This document shows positions 1-7,998 of a stretch of 9,052 nucleotides of DNA, in pieces. A program made the position numbers and the translations under genes. Under the pieces are notes generated by a model. It did no database searches and was not told the origin of the DNA. It saw nothing but the letters and a program-made list of their open reading frames with translations. The first letter of the stretch is position 1. Each line of letters begins with the position of its first letter. The stretch lies in NCBI GenBank assembly GCA_903898725.1, contig CAIUGQ010000631.1:1-9052 (forward strand). The letters are read 5' to 3'. The DNA is from an uncultured Burkholderiales bacterium (GTDB lineage Bacteria > Pseudomonadota > Gammaproteobacteria > Burkholderiales > Burkholderiaceae_E).

Positions 1-827
1 AGCGCGTGCGGGTCAGCGCGACCGACACGGCGCGCGTGCCGAACACGTCGGCGACCGCGGCCTCGTCGGGCTCGGACCTCAACGGCATGGCCGCGCGCAA
101 CGCGAGCTTGGTGCTCAAGGAGCGTCTCGCGGCGTTCATCGCGGGCGAATGGGGCACGACGCCCGATGCGGTGCGCTGGCACGACGGTGCCGCGCATGCG
201 GAGGTCGACGGCGCGCCGCGCTCGATCGCGCTGGCCGAGCTCGCGCACCGGGCCTACATGGCGCGGATCTCCCTGTCCGCCCAGGGCTACTACCGCACCC
301 CCGAGATCCACTGGGACGGCGCGGCGTTCCGCGGCCGTCCGTTCTACTACTTCGCCTATGGGGCGGCGGTCGCCGAGGTCGCGATCGACACGCTGACCGG
401 CGAGCACCGCACGCTCGCGGTCGACATCGTCCACGACGTCGGCATCTCGCTGAATCCGGCGATCGACATCGGCCAGATCGAGGGCGGGTTCGTCCAGGGC
501 GCGGGATGGCTGACCAGCGAGGAACTGGTCTGGGACGCACGCGGCCGGCTCGCGACCCACGCCCCCTCGACCTACAAGATTCCCACCGCGGGCGACGTGC
601 CCGCACGGCTTCGCGTCGCGCTGCTCGCCGACTCGCCGAACCGCTCGCCCACCATCCACCGCAGCAAGGCGGTCGGCGAGCCGCCGCTGATGCTCGGGCT
701 CGCGGTGTACCACGCGCTGCGCGATGCGGTGGCCGGGCTCGCCCGGCCCGGCGAGCGTGTCGCGATGACCGCGCCCGCGACACCCGAGGTGGTGCTCGAG
801 GCCGTCCGGCTGGCGCGTGTGCGATGA
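1..827 (+). CDS. xdhB: Xanthine dehydrogenase, molybdopterin-binding subunit XdhB (C-terminal part, 5' end outside window)
   Basis: This is the end of the large Mo-cofactor subunit of xanthine dehydrogenase, which hydroxylates hypoxanthine to xanthine and xanthine to urate in the cytoplasm. The reading frame is open from the first base (first full codon at 3), and 274 or so residues remain of a subunit that is usually about 770-800, so the true start lies upstream; the GTG at 6 is not the start. Counting from that GTG, family signatures are a TSATAASSGSDLNGMA stretch (about 14-29), NPAIDIGQIEGGFVQGAGWL (150-169) and KAVGEPPLMLG (221-231). The Glu of GEPP (about 225) corresponds to the catalytic glutamate of this family, so the active-site end looks intact. 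The stop TGA at 825-827 is followed after 24 bases by xdhC. Other aldehyde oxidase/XDH-family enzymes share some motifs, but the xdhC neighbour and purine transporter favour xanthine dehydrogenase. Confidence 0.93.
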   Translation, partial: RVRVSATDTARVPNTSATAASSGSDLNGMAARNASLVLKERLAAFIAGEWGTTPDAVRWHDGAAHAEVDGAPRSIALAELAHRAYMARISLSAQGYYRTPEIHWDGAAFRGRPFYYFAYGAAVAEVAIDTLTGEHRTLAVDIVHDVGISLNPAIDIGQIEGGFVQGAGWLTSEELVWDARGRLATHAPSTYKIPTAGDVPARLRVALLADSPNRSPTIHRSKAVGEPPLMLGLAVYHALRDAVAGLARPGERVAMTAPATPEVVLEAVRLARVR

Positions 828-851
828 TCGGCCGCCTTCGCTGACCCCGCC

Positions 852-1856
852 ATGTCCATCCCCGGATCACGCCTGCTCGAGATCGCCTGCGCCGATGCGC
901 CCGCGATCTGGGTCCGCGTCGAGCACGTGCAGGGCTCGGCGCCGCGTGAGCCGGGTGCCTCGATGCTCGTGCACGCCTCGCACGAGGAAGGCACGATCGG
1001 CGGCGGACACCTCGAGCTCAAGGCGATCGCCCAGGCGCGCCGCATGCTCGACACGGGCGAGCGGGCCGCGCTCACCGACTTCGTCCTCGGTCCCTCGCTC
1101 GGCCAGTGCTGCGGCGGTGCGGTCGAACTCTCGCTGCGCCGGATCGACGCGCGCGAGACGCCGTGGCTCGAGGCGCTGCGGCCGCTCGACCGTGCCGCGG
1201 GCACGGTCTGGCTCGACACGCGCGTCGGTGCCGACGATGCGCCGCACACGCTCGCCTCGCCGACGCGACCGGGCGGTGCCGGCCCCCGACGTCCGGCGCA
1301 GGGCGGGCTGCGGCTGGTCTCGGAGGTGCGCGGCGCGCCGTGGGACGTCTGGGTGTTCGGCGCCGGTCACGTCGGCGAGGCGGTGGTGCGTGTGCTCGCC
1401 ACGCTGCCGCTGCGCGCCACCTGGGTCGACCCGCGCGAGAACCGCTTCCCCGCGGGCCTGCCGGACAACGTCACCGTGCTCGAGTCCGACTCGCCGCAGC
1501 ACGAGGTCGGCGCCATCCCGCCCGGTGCCGACGTGCTGGTGATGACGCACAGCCACGGCCTCGATTTCGAGCTGTGCCTGGCACTCCTGGAGCGCGACGA
1601 CCTGGGGCTGATCGGTCTGATCGGCTCCGAGACGAAGGCCGCCAGCTTCCGGGGCCGTCTGACGCGCCGTGGCGTCGCGCCGCGCGCGCTCGCGCGGCTG
1701 CAGTGCCCGATCGGTGCCGAGCCACGTGGCACCGGTGAGCGACACACGCTCGATCGCCATCCGGGGGCGATCGCCGTCGCGGTCGCCTTCGACCTGTGGG
1801 AGCGCCATCGCGTCCCGGCGCCCGCGGCCGCAGCGCCCGACGGAGCCGGACGATGA
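852..1856 (+). CDS. xdhC: Xanthine dehydrogenase accessory protein XdhC
   Basis: XdhC-family proteins bind molybdenum cofactor, support its sulfuration and insert it into the XdhB subunit; they are not part of the final enzyme. The 334-residue product has the N-terminal XdhC/CoxI motifs GSAPREPGASMLV (28-40) and GTIGGGHLE (47-55), and a Cys pair in LGQCCGGAVEL (83-93), the region where this family carries its conserved Cys. A Rossmann-type C-terminal half follows: VFGAGHVG (168-175), HSHGLDFELC (233-242), GLIGSETKAASFRGRL (255-270) and CPIG (285-288). ATG 852 is the first possible start in this frame; no clear Shine-Dalgarno sequence precedes it, so it may depend on translation of xdhB 24 bases upstream. 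Its stop overlaps the start of the ABC ATPase (ATGA at 1853-1856), directly tying enzyme maturation to the transporter genes. A loop around 125-150 is Pro/Gly/Arg-rich and looks unconserved. Confidence 0.93.
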   Translation: MSIPGSRLLEIACADAPAIWVRVEHVQGSAPREPGASMLVHASHEEGTIGGGHLELKAIAQARRMLDTGERAALTDFVLGPSLGQCCGGAVELSLRRIDARETPWLEALRPLDRAAGTVWLDTRVGADDAPHTLASPTRPGGAGPRRPAQGGLRLVSEVRGAPWDVWVFGAGHVGEAVVRVLATLPLRATWVDPRENRFPAGLPDNVTVLESDSPQHEVGAIPPGADVLVMTHSHGLDFELCLALLERDDLGLIGLIGSETKAASFRGRLTRRGVAPRALARLQCPIGAEPRGTGERHTLDRHPGAIAVAVAFDLWERHRVPAPAAAAPDGAGR

Positions 1857-3391
1857 GCGAGCGCCTCGCGCTGGCGGGCATCACCAAGCGTTATCCCGCG
1901 GTCGTCGCCAACGACGGCGTGTCGCTGCGTGTCGCGCCGGGCGAGATCCATGCGGTGCTCGGCGAGAACGGCGCGGGCAAGTCGACGCTGATGAAGGTCA
2001 TCTACGGCGCGGTACGACCCGATGCCGGGGAGATCCGCTTCGACGGCGTGCCGGTGACGGTGCGCAATCCGCAGGAGGCGCGCCGGCTGGGCATCAGCAT
2101 GGTGTTCCAGCACTTCAGCCTGTTCGAGACGGTGACCGTCGCCGAGAACGTGTGGCTGGGGCTGGACCGGTCGCTGTCGCTCGCTCAGGTCGCGGCCCGG
2201 ATCCGTGCGAAGGCCGGCGAATACGGGCTCGAGCTCGATCCGGATCGGCCGGTGCACACGCTGTCGGTGGGCGAGCGTCAGCGCGTCGAGATCGTGCGGG
2301 CGCTGCTGACCGACCCACGTCTGCTGATCCTCGACGAACCGACCTCGGTGCTGACGCCGCAGGCGGTCGAGCGCCTGTTCGTGACCCTGAGGCAGCTCGC
2401 CGGCACCGGCTGCTCGATCCTCTACATCAGCCACAAGCTCGACGAGATCCGCGCGCTGTGCAGCGCCTGCACGGTGATGCGCGCCGGCAAGGTCACGGGC
2501 GTCGTCGATCCGCGCCAGGAGAGCAACGCATCGCTGTCGCGGCTCATGATCGGTGCCGAGCCGCCGCCGCTGCAGCACCGGCCCTCGCGCGCCGGCGCGG
2601 TGGCGCTCGCGGTGCGCGGCCTGTCGCTGCCGAGGCTCTCGCCGTTCGGCGTCGACCTCGCCGACGTGTCGCTCGAGCTGCGCGCTGGCGAGGTGCTGGG
2701 CATCGCGGGGGTCTCGGGCAATGGCCAGCAGGAGCTGCTCGCCGCGCTGTCGGGCGAGGATGCGCGGGCGCCCGCCGCCGCGATCGAGCTGCTGGGCGAG
2801 GCGGCCGGTCGTGCCTCGCCGCGCCGCCGCCGCGACCTCGGGCTGCACTTCGTGCCCGAGGAGCGCCTCGGGCGCGGCGCGGTGCCGACGCTGTCGCTGG
2901 CGGCCAACCTGCTGCTGACGCGGCGCGAGTCGCTGCGCGCCGGCGGCTGGATCGCTCGCGCCCAGCTGGCCGCGCAGGCCGGCTCGATCATCGGACGCTT
3001 CCGGGTCAGGGCGGGGGGACCGCACTCGCCCGCCCGCAGCCTGTCCGGGGGCAACCTGCAGAAGTTCATCATGGGCCGCGAGATCGACGCGAATCCGAAG
3101 GTGCTGATCGTCGCCCAGCCCACCTGGGGCGTCGACGTCGGCGCCGCCGCGCAGATCCGCGCCGCCCTGCTGGCGCTGCGCGATGCCGGCTGCGCGGTGC
3201 TGGTGGTGTCCGAGGAGCTCGACGAGCTGTTCGAGCTCTCCGACCGCCTGATGGTGATCGCCAAGGGGCGCATGTCGCCCCCGGTCGCCCGCGCCGAAGC
3301 CAGCGTCGAGCAGGTCGGCGAATGGATGAGCGGGCTCTGGCCGGGCGCGGCCGATGCCGCTGCCGCGGGTTGCGCGGAGCAGGCCGCATGA
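1853..3391 (+). CDS. ABC transporter ATP-binding protein, double-domain, BMP/nucleoside (purine) uptake type
   Basis: This is the energy-coupling ATPase of a BMP-type importer, acting on the cytoplasmic face of the inner membrane. The 512-residue protein has two fused nucleotide-binding domains, as in the ribose/nucleoside group. Domain 1 is canonical: Walker A GENGAGKST (37-45), Q-loop Gln86, signature LSVGE (137-141), Walker B LLILDEP (157-163) and H-loop His194. Domain 2 (about 250-500) is degenerate: GVSGNGQQ (286-293) lacks the Lys and Ser/Thr of a Walker A, the signature LSGGN (397-401) is kept, and Walker B reads VLIVAQPTWGVD (417-428) with Ala-Gln replacing Asp-Glu. Such asymmetry is normal in this family. 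The start is ATG 1853, not an in-frame start farther upstream, because GGAG at 1842-1845 sits 7 bases before it and the ATPase fold begins at once. It overlaps xdhC and the next permease by 4 bases each. Purine specificity is inferred from the binding protein and XDH neighbours. Confidence 0.9.
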   Translation: MSERLALAGITKRYPAVVANDGVSLRVAPGEIHAVLGENGAGKSTLMKVIYGAVRPDAGEIRFDGVPVTVRNPQEARRLGISMVFQHFSLFETVTVAENVWLGLDRSLSLAQVAARIRAKAGEYGLELDPDRPVHTLSVGERQRVEIVRALLTDPRLLILDEPTSVLTPQAVERLFVTLRQLAGTGCSILYISHKLDEIRALCSACTVMRAGKVTGVVDPRQESNASLSRLMIGAEPPPLQHRPSRAGAVALAVRGLSLPRLSPFGVDLADVSLELRAGEVLGIAGVSGNGQQELLAALSGEDARAPAAAIELLGEAAGRASPRRRRDLGLHFVPEERLGRGAVPTLSLAANLLLTRRESLRAGGWIARAQLAAQAGSIIGRFRVRAGGPHSPARSLSGGNLQKFIMGREIDANPKVLIVAQPTWGVDVGAAAQIRAALLALRDAGCAVLVVSEELDELFELSDRLMVIAKGRMSPPVARAEASVEQVGEWMSGLWPGAADAAAAGCAEQAA

Positions 3392-4482
3392 TCGCGCTCG
3401 AGGCCCGTCCCGAGCCCTCGCGCGCGCTCGCCTGGCTGTCGCCGCTGATCGCGCTGCTGATCACCGTGGTGGTGGCCGCCGCGCTCTTCGTGGCGCTCGG
3501 GCGCGACCCGGTGCAGGGGCTGCGGATGTTCCTGTTCGAGCCGCTCAACGGCGCGCGCGGCGCCAGCGAGGTCGCGCTCAAGTCCACGCCGCTGATCCTG
3601 TGCGCGCTCGGGCTCGCGCTGTGCTTTCGCTCCAACGTCTGGAACATCGGCGCCGAGGGTCAGTTCCTGCTCGGTGCGATCACCGGCGGCGGCCTGGCGC
3701 TGTACTTCACGGCCAACCAGATCGCGATCGACCGCTGGGCCTTCTTCCCGCTGGTGATCGTCGCCGGGGCCGCCGGCGGCATGGTGTGGGCGGGCATCGT
3801 CGCGCTGCTGCGCGACCGGTTCAATGCCAGCGAGATCCTCGTCAGCCTGATGCTGGTCTACGTCGCGAACCTGCTGCTGTCGTACCTGGTGTTCGGTCCG
3901 TGGAAGGACCCCAAGGGCTTCAACTTCCCGCAGACGATGAGCTTCGCGTCGGGCACCAACCTGCCACGGATCGTCACCGGGCTGCGGATGCACTGGGGGC
4001 TCGCCTTCGCGCTGCTCGCCGCCGCGGTGATGTGGGTGTTCATGTTCCGCACCTTCCGTGGCTATCAGCTCCAGGTGGGCGGGCTCGCGCCGGCCGCGGC
4101 GCGCTACGCGGGCTTCTCGTCGCGGCGCGCGCTGTGGACCGCGCTGCTGGTGTCGGGCGGCCTGGCCGGCGTGGCCGGGGCGTTCGAGGCGGTCGGTCCG
4201 GCCGGGCAGCTCACGCCGCACCTGTCGACCGGCTACGGCTTCACCGCGATCATCGTCGCCTTCGTCGGCCGGCTGCATCCGGTGGGCTGCGTGCTCGGCA
4301 GCGTGCTGCTGTCGATGTTCCTGATCGGCGGCGAGCTGTCGCAGTCGCGGATCGGGCTGCCCTCGGCGCTGACCGGCGTCTTCCAGGGCGTGCTGCTCTT
4401 CTCGCTGCTCGCCTGCGACACGCTGATCACCTACCGGTTCCGATGGAGCGGCCGCACGGCCGCGCGAGGGGCGGCATCGTGA
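3388..4482 (+). CDS. ABC transporter permease 1, BMP/nucleoside (purine) uptake type (BPD_transp_2 family)
   Basis: First of two membrane subunits that form the translocation path of the importer. The 364-residue protein is highly hydrophobic, with a first membrane segment at about 16-38 and further segments through to the C-terminus; I estimate eight to ten by eye. The motif FRSNVWNIGAEGQFLLGAI (80-98) is the N-x-G-A-E-G-Q/L signature of this permease family. The start ATG 3388 overlaps the ATPase stop (ATGA) and has GGAG at 3376-3379, 8 bases upstream. Its stop overlaps the GTG start of permease 2. Length and gene order (ATPase, longer permease, shorter permease) match known BMP-dependent nucleoside systems. 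The substrate cannot be read from the permease itself. Confidence 0.9.
   Translation: MIALEARPEPSRALAWLSPLIALLITVVVAAALFVALGRDPVQGLRMFLFEPLNGARGASEVALKSTPLILCALGLALCFRSNVWNIGAEGQFLLGAITGGGLALYFTANQIAIDRWAFFPLVIVAGAAGGMVWAGIVALLRDRFNASEILVSLMLVYVANLLLSYLVFGPWKDPKGFNFPQTMSFASGTNLPRIVTGLRMHWGLAFALLAAAVMWVFMFRTFRGYQLQVGGLAPAAARYAGFSSRRALWTALLVSGGLAGVAGAFEAVGPAGQLTPHLSTGYGFTAIIVAFVGRLHPVGCVLGSVLLSMFLIGGELSQSRIGLPSALTGVFQGVLLFSLLACDTLITYRFRWSGRTAARGAAS
4466..4471 (+). promoter_or_regulatory. Shine-Dalgarno sequence fixing the GTG start of permease 2
   Basis: GAGGGG lies 7 bases upstream of GTG 4479. No ATG is available near the N-terminus of permease 2, and the GTG overlaps the stop of permease 1 (GTGA at 4479-4482). 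Together these make GTG 4479 the best start. The site lies inside the last codons of permease 1, consistent with translational coupling. Confidence 0.65.
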
Positions 4483-5399
4483 ACGAGATCGCGCTGCTGA
4501 TCGCCGCGACCCTGTCGGCCGGCACGCCGCTGGCCATCGCCGGACTCGGCCTGCTCATCAACGAGCGGGCCGGCGTGCTCAACCTCGGCGCAGAAGGACT
4601 GATGCTGATCGCCGCGGTCGCCGGCTTCGCCGTCGCCTTCCACACCGGCAGCGACACGCTCGCCTTCGCCGCCGGCGCTGCGGCCGGTGCCCTGGCGGCC
4701 GCGGTCTTCGGTGTGCTCGTGATCTGGATGAACACCAACCAGTACGCCACCGGCCTCGCGCTGTCGCTGTTCGGTGCGGGCTTCTCGGCGTTCGTCGGCA
4801 TCGGCTATGTCGGCAAGAAGCTCGCCGAGCGCGCCTCCTTCGAGCTGCCGGTGCTCGCCGACCTGCCGCTGGTCGGCGTGGCGCTGTTCCGCCAGCATCC
4901 GATGGTCTACCTGACGATCCTCGTCACCGCCTTCACCGCCTGGGTGCTCTACCGCACCCGCACCGGGCTGGTGCTGCGCGCGGTCGGGGAGTCGCCCGAA
5001 TCGGCGCATGCGCTCGGCTACCCGGTGCGGCCGATGCGGCTCGCCGCCGTGATGACCGGCGGCGCGCTGTGCGGCGTGTCCGGCGCCTACCTGTCGGTCG
5101 TCTACGCGCCGCTCTGGGTCGAGGGCATGGTGGCCGGCCGCGGCTGGATCGCGCTGGCGCTGACCACCTTCGCGACCTGGCGACCGGCACGCGTCTTGCT
5201 CGGGGCCTACCTGTTCGGCGGCGTCACGATGCTGCAGCTTCACCTGCAGGGGCAGGGCGTGCAGATCCCGAGCCAGTTCATGTCGATGCTGCCCTACCTC
5301 GCGACGATCGTGGTGCTGGTGCTGATTTCGCGCAATCCGACCTGGATTCGGGTCAACATGCCGGCGTCGCTCGGCAAGCCGTTCCACCCGGGGCACTGA
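4479..5399 (+). CDS. ABC transporter permease 2, BMP/nucleoside (purine) uptake type (BPD_transp_2 family)
   Basis: Second membrane subunit, presumed to pair with permease 1 as a heterodimer. The 306-residue product starts at GTG 4479 (MNEIALLIAATLSAG) and shows the family motif ERAGVLNLGAEGLMLIA (29-45), the counterpart of the NIGAEGQ motif in permease 1. Hydrophobic segments recur along most of the chain, including a membrane-rich end (LPYLATIVVLVLIS) before a short basic tail. The cytoplasmic-loop-like stretch RTRTGLVLRAVGESPESAHA is typical of this family, where it is expected to contact the ATPase (inference). The stop is TGA 5397-5399; no terminator-like stem with a T run follows, so transcription probably continues into the binding-protein gene. 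Confidence 0.9.
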   Translation: MNEIALLIAATLSAGTPLAIAGLGLLINERAGVLNLGAEGLMLIAAVAGFAVAFHTGSDTLAFAAGAAAGALAAAVFGVLVIWMNTNQYATGLALSLFGAGFSAFVGIGYVGKKLAERASFELPVLADLPLVGVALFRQHPMVYLTILVTAFTAWVLYRTRTGLVLRAVGESPESAHALGYPVRPMRLAAVMTGGALCGVSGAYLSVVYAPLWVEGMVAGRGWIALALTTFATWRPARVLLGAYLFGGVTMLQLHLQGQGVQIPSQFMSMLPYLATIVVLVLISRNPTWIRVNMPASLGKPFHPGH

Positions 5400-5426
5400 C
5401 GCCCCCCGCGCGCGAGCCACCGCAGC

Positions 5427-5462
5427 CACCGATCACCTGACCGATCTTCCGACCGATCACCC
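5427..5462 (+). repeat. Three tandem 12-base units sharing ACCGATC, upstream of the binding-protein gene
   Basis: ACCGATC occurs at 5428, 5440 and 5452, exactly 12 bases apart, as units beginning CACCGATCACCT, GACCGATCTTCC and GACCGATCACCC. Weaker relatives continue on both sides: AGCCACCG at 5415 and 5424, CCCGTTC at 5462 and ACCGTTC at 5469. The repeats fill most of the 116-base gap between permease 2 and the BMP gene, which is otherwise C-rich and poor in G. Their function is unknown; they could be a protein-binding array, an unstructured leader, or a neutral slippage product. Confidence 0.6.
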
Positions 5463-5515
5463 CCGTTCACCGTTCGCCCCACTCTCCATCCGACGAGAAT
5501 CCACCAGGAGCCAGG

Positions 5516-6670
<1,155 letters not shown>

Positions 6671-6676
6671 GGCACG

Positions 6677-7675
6677 ATGATCGAGGCCACGCACTGGCAT
6701 CCGGTCGCGCAGGTCGAGGACCTGCGCGACGGTCCGCTCGCCGCGACGCTGCTCGGTCACGAGCTGGTGCTCTGGCGCGACGGGCGGGGTGTCGCCCATG
6801 CGTGGTCCGATCGCTGCCCGCATCGCGGCGCCAGCCTGTCGCGCGGGCGGGTGGTCGCGGAGCCCGACGCGCCGGGCGGGGCGCGGCTCGAATGCCCGTA
6901 CCACGGCTGGACGTTCGACGCCGATGCGGGGGTCGCCCGGATTCCGGCGCTGCCGGGGTTCACGCCGCCCGACGGGCACCGGGCGCAGGCCCATGAGTCA
7001 CTCGAGCGGAATGGACTGATCTGGGTCCGGCTCGAGCCGGGCGGCCTCGAGCCGCCCGCGTTCGCCGCCGAGACCGATGCTCGCCTGCGCAAGGTGAACT
7101 GCGGCCCGTACGAGGTCCAGGCCAGCGCGCCGCGCGTCCTCGAGAACTTCCTCGACATGGCGCATTTCGGGTTCGTGCACGAGGGCAGCCTCGGCGATCG
7201 CGAGCATCCCGAGATCCCCGACGACCGGGTCGAGGACACGGCCACCGGCATGCTGGCCACCGGCTGCCGGGCCTGGCAGCCGGTCTCCAGCATCCATGCC
7301 ACCGGCGGCGCCATGGTCGACTACACCTACGAGGTCGTCGGCCCCTACACCTGCGTGCTGACCAAGGCTCCCGAGGCCGCGCGGGTGGCGATCGCCGAGT
7401 TCCGGGAGTCGATCGCGCTGTTCGTCTGCCCGACCGGTCCGGAGTCCTGCCGGGTCTGGATCCGCATGGCGATGACCGACTTCGAGTCGCCCGATGCGGC
7501 GATGCGCAGCTTCCAGGACCGGATCTTCGGCGAGGACCTGCCGGTGGTCGAGTCGCAGCGCCCGAAGCGCCTGCCGCTCGATCCGCGGGCCGAGCTGCAC
7601 AGCGCGGCCGACAAGGCGTCGGCCGCCTACCGCCGCTACCTCAGGCGGATCGGCGTCACCTTCGGGACCTGCTGA
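6677..7675 (+). CDS. Rieske [2Fe-2S] non-heme iron oxygenase, terminal oxygenase (alpha) subunit
   Basis: This 332-residue protein should use O2 and electrons from a separate reductase to hydroxylate or demethylate a small organic substrate. The N-terminal Rieske domain has CPH (47-49) and CPYHGW (73-78), giving cluster ligands Cys47, His49, Cys73 and His76. The catalytic domain has ENFLDMAHFGFVH (156-168): Asn157, bridging Asp160 and iron ligands His163 and His168. Asp287 in FGEDLPVVESQ is the likely third iron ligand. Size and layout match alpha-only enzymes such as vanillate demethylase VanA or the methylxanthine N-demethylases NdmA/NdmB, not two-subunit ring dioxygenases, and no beta subunit lies nearby. 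ATG 6677 comes 6 bases after the BMP stop, with only a weak TAAGG (6668-6672) as ribosome site. Co-transcription with purine uptake and xanthine dehydrogenase suggests a purine-derived substrate; this is inference. No reductase is in the window. Confidence 0.9.
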   Translation: MIEATHWHPVAQVEDLRDGPLAATLLGHELVLWRDGRGVAHAWSDRCPHRGASLSRGRVVAEPDAPGGARLECPYHGWTFDADAGVARIPALPGFTPPDGHRAQAHESLERNGLIWVRLEPGGLEPPAFAAETDARLRKVNCGPYEVQASAPRVLENFLDMAHFGFVHEGSLGDREHPEIPDDRVEDTATGMLATGCRAWQPVSSIHATGGAMVDYTYEVVGPYTCVLTKAPEAARVAIAEFRESIALFVCPTGPESCRVWIRMAMTDFESPDAAMRSFQDRIFGEDLPVVESQRPKRLPLDPRAELHSAADKASAAYRRYLRRIGVTFGTC

Positions 7676-7955
7676 GCGCGTCGCGGCCACGCCGGCCCCG
7701 CCAGGCGACCACCAGGATCAGCGTCGCCAGTGCCAGCGTGACGGCGTTGGCGAGGATCACCGGCCAGGCGCCGGTCAGCACGCCGTAGAGCAGCCACAGC
7801 GCGACGCCGGCGGTGAAGAGCGCATACATCTTCAGCGACACCCCGTCGGCGCTGCCGCTGCGCAAGGTCAGCAGGGCCTGCGGGACGAACGAGACGGTGG
7901 TCAGCGTGGCGGCGACATAACCGACCAGCTCGGGGTGAAGCGATTCGAGGCTCAT
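7656..7955 (-). CDS. SemiSWEET family small sugar transporter (PQ-loop)
   Basis: SemiSWEETs are half-size sugar transporters of about 85-100 residues that dimerise in the inner membrane. The 99-residue product has three hydrophobic segments: about 9-29 with the PQ motif (VSFVPQALLTLRSG, Pro25-Gln26), 42-60 (KMYALFTAGVALWLLYGVL) and 65-85 (PVILANAVTLALATLILVVAW). Trp54 and Asn70 are 16 residues apart, the spacing of the sugar-binding Trp/Asn pair in characterised SemiSWEETs. A very basic tail ends the protein. ATG at 7955-7953 was chosen because the fold begins there; the frame stays open upstream, but that stretch is Pro/Arg-rich and looks non-coding. The ribosome site is weak. The last 20 bases overlap the end of the oxygenase gene on the other strand. 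It is oriented away from htpX, and no sugar gene is nearby, so its substrate is unknown. Confidence 0.88.
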   Translation of the reverse strand: MSLESLHPELVGYVAATLTTVSFVPQALLTLRSGSADGVSLKMYALFTAGVALWLLYGVLTGAWPVILANAVTLALATLILVVAWRGRRGRDALSRSRR

Positions 7956-7998
7956 CGACGGATCCGGGGGCGGTCGGGGGGCGTGAGGCCGGCCGGAG

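Noticed and set aside
6..8. GTG at position 6 as a gene start
   Set aside because: The frame is open to the window edge and the residues belong to the interior of XdhB, so the gene is simply cut by the window.
1367..3025. Long reverse-strand open frame (about 550 codons) across xdhC and the ATPase gene
   Set aside because: It is the mirror of strongly G/C-ending codons in real genes; its translation is Arg/Ala/Gln/His-rich with no domain, and both plus-strand genes have clear motifs.
2708..3140. Degenerate Walker A and Walker B in the second ATPase domain as a sign of decay
   Set aside because: A catalytically weakened second domain is usual in this double-domain importer family; the frame is intact and the signature LSGGN is kept.
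2422..4278. Long reverse-strand open frame (about 620 codons) across the ATPase and permease 1
   Set aside because: Low-complexity composition typical of an antisense shadow in GC-rich DNA, and it crosses unrelated gene boundaries.
5473..5500. Possible sigma-70 promoter for the BMP gene (GAGAAT at 5495-5500)
   Set aside because: Only four of six bases match a -10 box, there is no acceptable -35 at the right distance, and transcription would begin in the ribosome-binding site.
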